Shown one piece after another: positions 1 to 6,318 of a DNA stretch of 64,000 bases (positions are counted from its first letter, which is position 1; each line of letters begins with the position of its first letter). The notes beneath the pieces were generated by a model. The model saw nothing but the letters and a program-made list of their open reading frames with translations, had not been told where the DNA came from and did no database searches. A program made the position numbers and the translations under genes. Origin of the DNA: Chitinophaga fulva (lineage in GTDB: Bacteria > Bacteroidota > Bacteroidia > Chitinophagales > Chitinophagaceae); assembly GCF_012927205.1 (NCBI RefSeq), contig NZ_JABBGC010000002.1, forward strand, positions 434,001 to 498,000, in the 5' to 3' direction.

Positions 1-2
1 AT

Positions 3-149
3 ATCCGCCAGGTACTCTGGCAGGAGTGGGTTGATATTGATTATCGGATTGTTAAAGTAGGTGATGTAATCTTCATTGCTGACCAGCTTTCCCCAAAAAA
101 ACAAAGGTTACCACATAGAGGTGACCTTTGTTTTTTGGGTTGGATGTAA
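3..149 (+). CDS. Possible 3' end of a gene entering from the left
   Basis: An open frame runs from the window edge to a TAA at 147-149. Its first 30 or so residues look protein-like (a stretch reading WQEWVDIDYRIVKVGDVIF), but I recognise no family. Its last 18 codons run through the hairpin at 92-139, which is unusual for a real gene end, and a frame of this length is not rare by chance. It may be the tail of a gene belonging to the neighbouring precursor locus, or it may be noise. Sequence to the left of the window would decide this at once. Confidence 0.22.
   Translation: MRQVLWQEWVDIDYRIVKVGDVIFIADQLSPKKQRLPHRGDLCFLGWM
92..139. terminator. Bidirectional hairpin terminator
   Basis: A near-perfect inverted repeat pairs 101-112 with 120-131 around a 7-base loop. 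It is flanked by an A run on the left and a T run on the right, and the arms continue into CCC and GGG. This is the shape of an intrinsic terminator that works in both directions. It fits the end of a gene coming from the left and the end of the minus-strand precursor gene at 206-391. Confidence 0.7.
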
Positions 150-205
150 CCGAACAGTTAATCTTCCCGGTAATGCTCAACGATAAGAAGTAGCACTTTG
201 ATTAC

Positions 206-391
206 TTAACATCTCGCAGTTTGACAGGTTGTTCTGGTATTACATACACTACCCTGTGTAGCGCATATAACGTCACTGGGCAGTGTTGCACTACCGCCAA
301 CCAATGCGGCCTGTTGTTCGTCGCTTAACGCAGCGATCTTAATTTTCCCCAGCAGCAATTTTTTTGCAGAACTTGTTTTTACTTTTTTCAT
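206..391 (-). CDS. Class I lanthipeptide-like precursor, divergent leader
   Basis: This 61-residue peptide has a Lys-rich start, a leader segment KLLLGKIKIAALSDEQQAALVGG and then a core with four Cys and many Thr and Ser (ending in CNTRTTCQTARC). The layout of basic start, helical leader, double-Gly and Thr/Ser/Cys core matches Bacteroidota class I lanthipeptide precursors. The leader differs from the LSLNKEVIS leader of the six plus-strand peptides, so it may serve another enzyme or be an older relative. It reads away from them, and its start lies 173 bases from the first. Dehydration and ring formation are inferred; no LanB or LanC gene is in the window. Confidence 0.7.
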   Translation of the reverse strand: MKKVKTSSAKKLLLGKIKIAALSDEQQAALVGGSATLPSDVICATQGSVCNTRTTCQTARC

Positions 392-504
392 AACCCGGAT
401 TTAGATGAGCATCAAAGATCATGGTGGTCGCTGCAGGCTTTTTTCAGTATAAAAAGCAGCCGTGTCGCCGAAAAGTAGGCGCAGTGAAGATATGGCGCAG
501 CGTA

Positions 505-564
505 TTACTGCATACCCTCTGCAGATATAAAAGCGAAATTTAGATTTCACCAAAAAAAATCGTT
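505..564 (+). promoter_or_regulatory. Upstream block shared by the two precursor units, copy 1
   Basis: The block upstream of the first plus-strand precursor (TACTGCATA, then TGCAG, then a GAATTTAGATTTCACC-like stretch and CGTT just before the ATG) is repeated with changes at 1342-1401 before the precursor at 1402. Two copies of the same upstream block, each at the head of a precursor run, suggest that it carries the promoter and translation start signals. I see no perfect TAnnTTTG box in it, so the exact promoter is not placed. Confidence 0.45.
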
Positions 565-774
565 ATGAAAAAGAAAAAAGTGAATCTTCCCAAACTCTCT
601 CTCAACAAAGAAGTGATCAGTTATTTATCCCAGGAAAAAATAACCGGAGGAGTGCCTTCCCGTTACAGGACCTGCATTGGAGGCTGTACTGAAACTGTGT
701 TTACTTGCACGATTCCCACCTATCAGGATCTTTCATGTGTTGTTGCATGTGAACCTGAAACAAATCTGTTATGA
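565..774 (+). CDS. Class I lanthipeptide-like precursor 1 (69 aa)
   Basis: The first plus-strand precursor has a 29-residue leader with the LSLNKEVIS-x-LSQEK block and a GG end, then a core with five Cys. The LNKExI leader block is the mark of Bacteroidota class I lanthipeptides such as the pinensin type. Its core departs most from the TCxxTCxxSCxC pattern of its neighbours. The last residues (PETNLL) appear to be read from what is spacer DNA in other units: the bases before the stop resemble the CCTAAACAAACCCGTT spacer ahead of the precursor at 1915, and the stop overlaps an ATG that opens a decayed copy. The C-terminus is therefore probably an unnatural extension caused by a small indel. 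Confidence 0.8.
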   Translation: MKKKKVNLPKLSLNKEVISYLSQEKITGGVPSRYRTCIGGCTETVFTCTIPTYQDLSCVVACEPETNLL

Positions 775-841
775 AAAGGAAAAAACTGATGATCCAAATG
801 GTATTACCTGTGTTCTTACCTGTATTACAACGGTATGCTGA
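771..841 (+). pseudogene. Decayed precursor copy
   Basis: An ATG at 771 opens with MKRKKL, the start of the family leader, and then the leader is lost. In another frame the following bases read ITCVLTCITTVC and stop at 839-841, which looks like the Cys/Thr-rich end of a core peptide. This is best explained as a precursor gene that lost most of its leader and shifted frame. It sits between intact copies 1 and 2, in the longest spacer of the first unit. Confidence 0.55.
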
Positions 842-948
842 TAGCATAGCCGGTTATTTTCGAAGATAGCAGTACTGTATGCTGATGGCCTGCCTGTATT
901 TAAACACGTACAAGAGCAAATCCAATATTTAACCCAAACCCTTCCGTT

Positions 949-1149
949 ATGAAAAAGAAAAAAGTGAATCTTCCCAAACTTTCCCTGAACAAAGAAGTAA
1001 TCAGCGATTTATCCCAGGACAAAATAGTAGGTGGAGTAGCCACTATACGGGAACAAACCTGCCTGAGGACCTGTGGAGGAAGCTGCCTGTGTTCTGTGTT
1101 GATTGAATGCATTACGCAAGCCGTTTCCTGCCCGGTTACAGCATGTTGA
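949..1149 (+). CDS. Class I lanthipeptide-like precursor 2 (66 aa)
   Basis: The leader is almost identical to that of its neighbours (KLSLNKEVISDLSQDKIVGG). The core has seven Cys and carries the array signature TCLRTCGGSCLC, then SCPVTAC at the end. The ATG follows the conserved CCGTT. The same core ending and the same 3' flank are found in precursor 6 at 2194, so the two are close duplicates. The likely fate is removal of the leader after GG and ring formation between Cys and dehydrated Ser/Thr; that chemistry is inferred from the leader class only. Confidence 0.82.
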   Translation: MKKKKVNLPKLSLNKEVISDLSQDKIVGGVATIREQTCLRTCGGSCLCSVLIECITQAVSCPVTAC

Positions 1150-1151
1150 TA

Positions 1152-1203
1152 ACATTCGGTTGTGTTAACCGATGCGTTGGGCAATCTGAACAGTAGCCTG
1201 AAT
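1152..1203 (+). repeat. Duplicated 3' flank, copy 1
   Basis: About 50 bases after the stop of precursor 2 closely match the bases after precursor 6 (2393-2443). The shared run includes GGGCAATCTGAACAGTAGCC. The match shows that duplication involved the gene together with its 3' untranslated region, not only the coding part. Confidence 0.75.
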
Positions 1204-1208
1204 TCAGA

Positions 1209-1250
1209 CGGCTTGAGTACAGTGGAATACCATGCTCAAGCCGTTAGTTT
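1209..1250 (+). terminator. Probable terminator of the first precursor unit
   Basis: A 10-base perfect stem (ACGGCTTGAG at 1209-1218 with CTCAAGCCGT at 1236-1245) encloses a 17-base loop that can itself pair partly. A short T-rich tract (TAGTTTTCTT) follows. It lies after precursor 2 and before the second copy of the upstream block, so it probably separates two transcription units. Confidence 0.6.
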
Positions 1251-1341
1251 TCTTATTATACGGTACTACTGCATATCAGGCGCATTGAAGCATATGTGCA
1301 GGGAGAAAAATAAACTCCTTTCACGTTGTAAAATAAGCCTG

Positions 1342-1401
1342 TACTGCATAATTTATGCAGGTGCAAGCCCGAATTTTATATTTCACCTAAAATATTCCGT
1401 T
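1342..1401 (+). promoter_or_regulatory. Upstream block shared by the two precursor units, copy 2
   Basis: This is the counterpart of 505-564: TACTGCATA, TGCAGGTGCAAGCCCGAATT, then ATTTCACCTAAA and CCGTT directly before the ATG at 1402. The TTTCACCTAAA-to-CCGTT piece recurs before several members of the array and may take the place of a ribosome binding site. Confidence 0.45.
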
Positions 1402-1623
1402 ATGAAAAAGAGAAAACTGAATCTCGCTAAGCTGTCACTCAACAAAGAAGTGATTAGCAGTTTATCCCAGGAAAAAGTAACAGGCGGCGCCACTGCGAAC
1501 ACCTGTTTTAAAACATGTGTTCAAAGCTGTCTTTGTAGTGTATTCGACTGTCAGCCTCAAACACAGATCAGGCTCTCCTGCCTTGTATTATGCCAGCCAA
1601 GTGCATTGTGCCCGGTTGAGTAA
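1402..1623 (+). CDS. Class I lanthipeptide-like precursor 3 (73 aa)
   Basis: The open frame extends further upstream, but the start is placed at the ATG at 1402 because it follows the conserved CCGTT and gives the family leader MKKRKLNLAKLSLNKEVISS. The core after VTGG has eight Cys and the signature TCFKTCVQSCLC. It is the first gene of the second unit, followed after 32 bases by precursor 4. Confidence 0.8.
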   Translation: MKKRKLNLAKLSLNKEVISSLSQEKVTGGATANTCFKTCVQSCLCSVFDCQPQTQIRLSCLVLCQPSALCPVE

Positions 1624-1655
1624 GCTATCGGGATTTCACCTAAAATCATTTCGTT

Positions 1656-1883
1656 ATGAAAAAGAAAAAAGTAAATCTTTCCAAACTCTTTCTGAATAAA
1701 GAAGTGATTGGTAGTCTATCACAGGAAAAGATAGTTGGGGGAGCGACTGTCCTTGAGCAAACCTGTCGTCAATCATGCTTTGGAAGCTGCCTGTGTACCC
1801 AAATTAACTGTCTCACAAAGGGAGATACCTGTAACTCCTGTATTGTAACCTGCCAGCCAACAAGTCCGTTGCTGTGCCCATAA
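1656..1883 (+). CDS. Class I lanthipeptide-like precursor 4 (75 aa)
   Basis: The standard array leader ends IVGG. The core is the richest in Cys of the set (nine), with the signature TCRQSCFGSCLC, where Ser replaces the second Thr, and a Pro-rich tail. It is 31 bases upstream of precursor 5. The spacer again carries a TTTCACCTAAA-like run and CGTT before the ATG. Confidence 0.82.
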   Translation: MKKKKVNLSKLFLNKEVIGSLSQEKIVGGATVLEQTCRQSCFGSCLCTQINCLTKGDTCNSCIVTCQPTSPLLCP

Positions 1884-1914
1884 TTATTTATTATCTCGCC
1901 TAAACAAACCCGTT

Positions 1915-2139
1915 ATGAAAAAGAGGAAACTGAACCTTCCCAAACTCTCCCTGAATAAAGAAGTGATCAGCTGTTTGTCTCAGGGAAAGATAGCAGGCGG
2001 TATGTCTGCACCGCTGGTTACCTGTCTTGAAACCTGTTTGCTTACCTGCGGTTGCCAGGTTTCAATGAACAACGAGATTTCCTGTGCCACGGGGTGCGGC
2101 ACTAGTGTGTGGTGCGATACTAAAATGAAGTGTCCATGA
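1915..2139 (+). CDS. Class I lanthipeptide-like precursor 5 (74 aa)
   Basis: The leader ends IAGG. The core has eight Cys and the signature TCLETCLLTCGC, in which the last Ser position is Thr. The rest of the core (ISCATGCGTSVWC) is unlike the other members, so this peptide probably gives a different product. Ser and Thr both being accepted at the conserved positions before Cys is what would be expected if those residues are dehydrated. Confidence 0.82.
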   Translation: MKKRKLNLPKLSLNKEVISCLSQGKIAGGMSAPLVTCLETCLLTCGCQVSMNNEISCATGCGTSVWCDTKMKCP

Positions 2140-2193
2140 TATTCACTGATGATATATCTATTATTTAACCCATAACCCAAAAACAACTCCGTT

Positions 2194-2391
2194 ATGAAAA
2201 AGAAGAAATTGAATCTTCCCAAACTCTCACTCAACAAAGAAGTAATCAGTGATTTGTCCCAGGAAAAAATAGTAGGAGGTGCAACTGTACGAGTGCAAAC
2301 TTGTCTGAGGACCTGTTTCGTAAGCTGTTTCTGTTCTGTGCTGGATGTATGCCAGACACAAGATGTTTCCTGCCCGGTTACGGCATGTTAA
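2194..2391 (+). CDS. Class I lanthipeptide-like precursor 6 (65 aa)
   Basis: This is the last member of the array. The leader is KLSLNKEVISDLSQEKIVGG and the core has seven Cys with the signature TCLRTCFVSCFC and the ending SCPVTAC shared with precursor 2. A strong intrinsic terminator follows 60 bases downstream, closing the unit. Confidence 0.82.
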   Translation: MKKKKLNLPKLSLNKEVISDLSQEKIVGGATVRVQTCLRTCFVSCFCSVLDVCQTQDVSCPVTAC

Positions 2392-2392
2392 T

Positions 2393-2443
2393 AGCATTTG
2401 GTTGTGTAAACCGATGCAACGGGCAATCTGAACAGTAGCCTGA
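2393..2443 (+). repeat. Duplicated 3' flank, copy 2
   Basis: This is the counterpart of 1152-1203 and contains the same GGGCAATCTGAACAGTAGCC run. It lies between precursor 6 and its terminator. Confidence 0.75.
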
Positions 2444-2450
2444 AAGTAAA

Positions 2451-2483
2451 AGAGAGTGTTTCAAAAAACACTCTCTTTTTTTT
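2451..2483 (+). terminator. Intrinsic terminator of the precursor array
   Basis: A perfect 10-base stem (AGAGAGTGTT at 2451-2460 with AACACTCTCT at 2467-2476) with a 6-base loop is followed by an unbroken run of T. Confidence 0.9.
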
Positions 2484-2502
2484 GGGAAATCCCTGATAAG
2501 TC

Positions 2503-2530
2503 AAAAAGCTGTCTCAATAGAAGAGACGGC
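2503..2530 (-). terminator. Probable terminator of the globin gene
   Basis: Read on the minus strand, GCcGTCTC pairs with GAGACaGC with one mismatch and is followed by TTTTT. It lies about 65 bases downstream of the globin stop codon. Confidence 0.5.
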
Positions 2531-2594
2531 ACAAGTAAAGACGTTTGAAGTGATGAGCGGATTACCGGTATGCATTGAATGCAATGGTCCCGGG

Positions 2595-3068
2595 TTAATG
2601 CTCTTCATTTGGATTCCAATTCCATTTCGGCACTTCTCTTAGTGGATGTAATTCGCTTTCAGATGTAGCATTTGAGTTTTGTTTGGCGACATGCGAGCCA
2701 AAGTCAACATGAGATTTAAGCGCATCACGAAAAGGTTTGTCTGTTGGGAGACCAGCTTTGTCAGCGGCTTCCATATACAAGTCCACAAAGCGTTGCCGCT
2801 GTTCTTCTGTAATATTGAATCCTCTGTGTGCATCGATCAAATGCATAAAACCTCCCATCTCTTTGGTGAACTTGTCTGGTCCGCCAAATGTTTCAGCAGT
2901 GAAAGCCGTGAATTTTTCCACATGACCTGGTTGCTCATGTCCAAAGAGTGGCTGTAGTATTGGGTCAGCAAGGCATGCGTGATAAAATATATAAGTGTGC
3001 TTGTATAACGCGTCCCAACCGCCTGCATGATCATAAATTGTCTGGTTATTTTTTCCTTTACTATTCAC
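2595..3068 (-). CDS. Group II truncated haemoglobin
   Basis: A 157-residue single-domain globin of the short 2-on-2 type. The segment FYHACLADPILQPLFGH matches the B/CD region and E helix entry of group II truncated haemoglobins (GlbO/YjbI type). The proximal haem ligand is probably His81 in DAHRGF. The C-terminal 25 residues extend beyond the usual fold. Such proteins bind O2 or NO in the cytoplasm and are linked to oxygen handling or nitrosative stress; the role here is inferred. It stands alone, transcribed toward the precursor array, and shows no obvious tie to it. Confidence 0.88.
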   Translation of the reverse strand: MNSKGKNNQTIYDHAGGWDALYKHTYIFYHACLADPILQPLFGHEQPGHVEKFTAFTAETFGGPDKFTKEMGGFMHLIDAHRGFNITEEQRQRFVDLYMEAADKAGLPTDKPFRDALKSHVDFGSHVAKQNSNATSESELHPLREVPKWNWNPNEEH

Positions 3069-3185
3069 GGTAAAAAATTGTCCGGGATTTTAAAATGGGT
3101 ATGCTGGTAGTCGGGTAACTTGCTGCTGACGCATTTGCCTGATCTTGATAAACAAAGCCGGAGGATACCAACCTGAAGTTAAATA

Positions 3186-4004
3186 CTAAAGTTGACTTTT
3201 TCCCACCAACTTCTCCACCTTCGCGTCCAGTTTTCCCAATGCCTGTAGAATAGCGTCCATATCAGACTGTGGCGACAAATCTGTGTTTGTCCAGTAGCTA
3301 TGGTATTTCCACATTTCCAGTACTTCACTTACCGGAAGATCATAGGGTTTGAATAACGGGTTCAGTGAAACCAGGTGTAACAGGCCGTTTTGCTGAATAA
3401 GATTATAGACCACCTTGAACACAATGCCTTCGTTTTTGGTGATCACCACGCAGGGTGTACCGTCTTTCAAGGTAGACCAATCCTGGATATATTCTACGAT
3501 AACATAAGCGCCTTCAGGAACCGGCAGCATGGACTCACCTTTAACGGGAAACATCCTGAACTTCCTGTCTGCCGGGAGTTGCGGCATATGAAACACCGGG
3601 AGGCTGGAAATATAATCCGGATCGGCATAGCCGGCGGTGTATCCGGCCTGAACACTGTGGGAAACCATTTCCACTTGTTCCTTATTGTCCGGCGTAATGG
3701 TGGTGGCCAGTACACGCATCTTTTTCCCGCTCACATAACTCATGTCCCCGGCTTCCAGTTCCCGCACATGCAGTTCTCCCAGTTGAGAAAGGTCGAGGCG
3801 TACAAAAGTGTCAATGTCAACCTTAAAAAAATCAGATATCAGCACCTGGTCCTCCAGGGGAGGGTTCCGGGTGGCGCCGGTTTCCAATGCCTTCAGTTTG
3901 GTACGGGTAAATTGAAGGGCAGTAGCCAGGTCATCCTGTGTCATCTTTTTCCGGTTGCGGAGAAATTTCAGGTTAGCGGCCCAAAAATTATTTTGTTCTT
4001 TCAT
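3186..4004 (-). CDS. LexA-like XRE/S24 repressor
   Basis: A 272-residue protein with an N-terminal helix-turn-helix of the XRE kind (about residues 10-65, KMTQDDLATALQFTRTKLKALE) and a C-terminal S24 peptidase domain. Catalytic Ser158 lies in KGESMLP and the general-base Lys197 in GIVFKVVY, the pair used by LexA and phage CI for self-cleavage. An AG step in VQAGYTAGYADP upstream of the Ser is a candidate cleavage site. It is divergent from imuA-imuB-dnaE2-alkB, and the 70-base gap holds two matching palindromes. It is very likely the damage-sensitive repressor of that operon and of itself. It is not a classical LexA, whose DNA-binding domain is of a different winged type. A short C-terminal coiled segment (AILQALGKLDAKVEKLVG) may aid oligomerisation. 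Confidence 0.82.
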   Translation of the reverse strand: MKEQNNFWAANLKFLRNRKKMTQDDLATALQFTRTKLKALETGATRNPPLEDQVLISDFFKVDIDTFVRLDLSQLGELHVRELEAGDMSYVSGKKMRVLATTITPDNKEQVEMVSHSVQAGYTAGYADPDYISSLPVFHMPQLPADRKFRMFPVKGESMLPVPEGAYVIVEYIQDWSTLKDGTPCVVITKNEGIVFKVVYNLIQQNGLLHLVSLNPLFKPYDLPVSEVLEMWKYHSYWTNTDLSPQSDMDAILQALGKLDAKVEKLVGKSQL

Positions 4005-4010
4005 ATTTTT

Positions 4011-4029
4011 TTGGCATTATTACTGCCGG
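4011..4029. promoter_or_regulatory. Putative repressor operator O1
   Basis: TTGGCATTATTACTGCCGG fits the palindrome TTGGCA-N7-TGCCAA except for the last two bases. It lies just upstream of the repressor start and 23 bases, about two helical turns, from O2. It is the likely binding site of the divergent XRE/S24 repressor. Confidence 0.6.
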
Positions 4030-4033
4030 TATA

Positions 4034-4052
4034 TTGGCATTATTAGTGCCAA
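4034..4052. promoter_or_regulatory. Putative repressor operator O2
   Basis: TTGGCATTATTAGTGCCAA is a perfect TTGGCA-N7-TGCCAA palindrome 23 bases upstream of imuA. It overlaps a minus-strand promoter box, so binding here would also block the repressor's own promoter. Confidence 0.65.
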
Positions 4053-4057
4053 ATATA
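4050..4057 (-). promoter_or_regulatory. -7 box of the repressor promoter
   Basis: On the minus strand this reads TATATTTG, a perfect Bacteroidota TAnnTTTG element about 46 bases before the repressor start codon. No clear TTTG -33 box is seen. Overlap with O2 suggests autoregulation. Confidence 0.4.
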
Positions 4058-4074
4058 AGTCAACTTTTTGAAAT

Positions 4075-4809
4075 ATGAAACAGTCAGCTGAAAGAAATGA
4101 GGTGATAGCCAGGCTGAGAGGGGAAATTCTTTCTTCAGGGGGGACTGTATTTTCATCCCATTCCAATGATCATCCCGACCTGGGCCCTTTGAACATGGCA
4201 TTTCCGGGGCATTGTTTCCCTTTTAGGGGCACCCATGAATTTATCAGTCATAATAGTGAAACGGCAGCTGCTACGCTGGGGTTCATGGCAGGGCTGTTGA
4301 GCCGTATCATGAAAGGCCCGGAGATGGCTGTTTGGGTGAGCGTCCACCGGACGCTGTTTCCGCCGGGATTGAAAACATTTTGTATTGTGCCGGACAGGAT
4401 CATTTTTATAGACCTGGTATCGGAGAAGGAGATGCTCTGGGTGGTGGAAGAGTGTCTGAAATGTAATGCCCTGGCGGCAGTGGTGGGAGAGGTGCCGGAC
4501 ATTCACCCTATTGCATTACGGCGTCTGCAACTGGCTATAGAGAAAAGCGGGGTGCCCTGTCTGTTGCACCGGCACCGCCCGCGAAGCGTGGAGAATACCG
4601 TCTGTACCACCCGCTGGATGATCACCCCGGTGGCCAGCCTGATGGACGAAGGTTTGCCGGGCGTAGGTTATCCGCAATGGCAGGTGGCGCTGTTGAAAGT
4701 CCGTAACGGAAAGCCGGGCAACTGGCGGCTAACATGGGACGGGCAACAGTTTCAGCTGGGCAGTACGGAAAGAATGGAAGAACAAAATATTTATACCAAA
4801 GCAGGTTAA
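4075..4809 (+). CDS. imuA: ImuA-like mutasome protein
   Basis: A 244-residue distant RecA relative that opens the mutasome operon. The segments FPFRGTHEFISHNSETAAATLGFMAGLL and MAVWVSVHR resemble the ImuA family, which has a RecA-like core without a proper Walker A motif. ImuA helps assemble the error-prone translesion complex of ImuB and DnaE2 at stalled replication forks. It is followed after 4 bases by imuB. Two operators for the divergent LexA-like repressor lie just upstream, so induction on DNA damage is expected. Confidence 0.85.
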   Translation: MKQSAERNEVIARLRGEILSSGGTVFSSHSNDHPDLGPLNMAFPGHCFPFRGTHEFISHNSETAAATLGFMAGLLSRIMKGPEMAVWVSVHRTLFPPGLKTFCIVPDRIIFIDLVSEKEMLWVVEECLKCNALAAVVGEVPDIHPIALRRLQLAIEKSGVPCLLHRHRPRSVENTVCTTRWMITPVASLMDEGLPGVGYPQWQVALLKVRNGKPGNWRLTWDGQQFQLGSTERMEEQNIYTKAG

Positions 4810-4813
4810 TCGT

Positions 4814-6307
4814 ATGAAGCGTTACATGGCTGTCTGGTTTCGCCATCTGGCGGCTGACCGGCTGGCGCTGCGTTATCCGGGGCTTCGTCAGCAGCCTTTT
4901 GTATTGGTAGCGCCGGAACGGGGAAGAATTGTCATCCGGTCTGTCAGCCGGGAAGCCGGCCAGCTGGGCATCCTGCCGGGAACAGTGCTCGCAGATGCCA
5001 GGGCCGTATATCCGGACCTGTTATACTATGATGAAGATCCTTCACAGGATAAACTGCTGGCATCCCTTGCCATATGGTGTTACCGTTTTACGCCCATCAC
5101 CGGGATAGACGGGCCCGACGGCCTGATACTGGATATCAGCGGCTGTACGCACCTGTGGGGAGGAGAGGAAGCTTACTTTGAAAGTATCGTTACCAGGCTG
5201 CAAGCCGGCGGCTATCATGTAAGGGCGGCCATTGCAGACACCATGGCTGCGGCCTGGGCGGTGGCCCGCTATGGGACCACGCATCCGGTGATTGCGCCTG
5301 GAGGCCAGGCCGCTGTAATGCGCGATCTGCCACCGGAAGCCCTGCGGCTGGAAATGCCTGTGATAGACCGGCTGCGGAAGTTAGGCCTTACACAAACAGG
5401 GCTGTTTATGGATATGCCTCCGGCTGTATTGCGGCGGCGCTTCGGTCAACAGGTACTGGAACGCCTCGGTAAAGTGCTCGGCACCCTACCGGAACTACTG
5501 GTGCCGGTACAGCCTCCGGACCCTTACGTGGAGCGGCTTCCCTGCTTCGACCCGATACGGACCGCCCCCGGAATTGAACTGGCCATCCGGAAACTGCTGG
5601 AAATGATTTGTCAACGGCTGCAACAGGAAGAGAAAGGACTGCGCAAAGCAAGGCTGGTGTGTTACCGTACAGATGGCGGACTGCAACAGGTTGAGATCGG
5701 GACCAACAGCCCGGTGCGTAACCTGGAACACCTGTCCCGGCTTTTTGAATTGAAAATCGATACCATCGAGCCGGACCTGGGCATCGAGCTGTTTGTTATG
5801 GAAGCGCCGGTAGTAGAGGGATTGACCACACAACAGGAACGGCTGTGGGACCTGGACACCTGCGGCAAAAAAGATGCCGTGACAAAATTACTGGACCGGC
5901 TGGAAAGCCGTATCGGTGCTGCTGCCATTCACCGCTACCTGCCGGAAGAGCACCACTGGCCGGAGCGTTCCGTCAGGCAAACCACCGATGTACATGAAGC
6001 CGCAGCGGTGGCGTGGCCGGAACATCTCATACGGCCGGTAAGCCTGTTGGGCGCACCGGTGCGCATCGAAGTGTCTGCACCTATCCCGGATTATCCGCCG
6101 ATGCTTTTTATTCATAAAGGTAAAATCCATAAGGTGGTAAAGGCCGACGGGCCGGAGAGGATAGAGCGGGAATGGTGGATTGAAAAAGGATTACAAAGGG
6201 ACTATTATCAGGTGGAGGATGAAGAAGGAGGCAGGTATTGGTTGTTTCGCTCCGGGCATTATGGGGAACATAAGCCGGAATGGTTTATACACGGATACTT
6301 TGCGTGA
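4814..6307 (+). CDS. imuB: ImuB, catalytically inactive Y-family polymerase
   Basis: A 497-residue Y-family polymerase homologue. The N-terminal palm begins MAVWFRHLAADRLALRYP, where active Y-family enzymes have a metal-binding Asp motif, and the second acidic motif (SIDE in Pol IV) is replaced by DGPDGLILDISG. This loss of catalytic residues is the hallmark of ImuB, which works as an adaptor linking DnaE2 and the sliding clamp rather than as a polymerase. A helix-hairpin-helix thumb region (KLGLTQTGLFMDMPPAVL) follows, then the little-finger domain. No clear C-terminal clamp-binding motif is visible; the best candidates are in DnaE2 and AlkB. Confidence 0.88.
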   Translation: MKRYMAVWFRHLAADRLALRYPGLRQQPFVLVAPERGRIVIRSVSREAGQLGILPGTVLADARAVYPDLLYYDEDPSQDKLLASLAIWCYRFTPITGIDGPDGLILDISGCTHLWGGEEAYFESIVTRLQAGGYHVRAAIADTMAAAWAVARYGTTHPVIAPGGQAAVMRDLPPEALRLEMPVIDRLRKLGLTQTGLFMDMPPAVLRRRFGQQVLERLGKVLGTLPELLVPVQPPDPYVERLPCFDPIRTAPGIELAIRKLLEMICQRLQQEEKGLRKARLVCYRTDGGLQQVEIGTNSPVRNLEHLSRLFELKIDTIEPDLGIELFVMEAPVVEGLTTQQERLWDLDTCGKKDAVTKLLDRLESRIGAAAIHRYLPEEHHWPERSVRQTTDVHEAAAVAWPEHLIRPVSLLGAPVRIEVSAPIPDYPPMLFIHKGKIHKVVKADGPERIEREWWIEKGLQRDYYQVEDEEGGRYWLFRSGHYGEHKPEWFIHGYFA

Positions 6308-6318
6308 ATAGTAACGGT

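Noticed and set aside
900..1184. Minus-strand frame across precursor 2
   Set aside because: It lies opposite a conserved precursor and has no family features; the plus-strand gene explains the region. The same holds for the minus frame at 1980-2237.
1162..1401. Longer start for precursor 3
   Set aside because: The open frame begins at 1162, but these bases hold a terminator and the duplicated upstream block, and the family leader starts at 1402.
1517..1699. A 60-codon frame bridging precursors 3 and 4
   Set aside because: It runs in another frame through two conserved genes and has no leader or core features.
206..2400. CRISPR array or simple satellite
   Set aside because: The repeated pieces are coding leaders with codon-level variation and unequal spacing, not short identical direct repeats with unique spacers.
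3390..4046. A 218-codon plus-strand frame opposite the repressor
   Set aside because: The minus-strand XRE/S24 protein has catalytic residues and an operator region; the plus frame is His- and Gly-rich shadow sequence.
6280..6318. Upstream start for dnaE2
   Set aside because: It would overlap imuB by 28 bases and add residues not seen in the family; ATG6319 gives the normal DnaE2 N-terminus.
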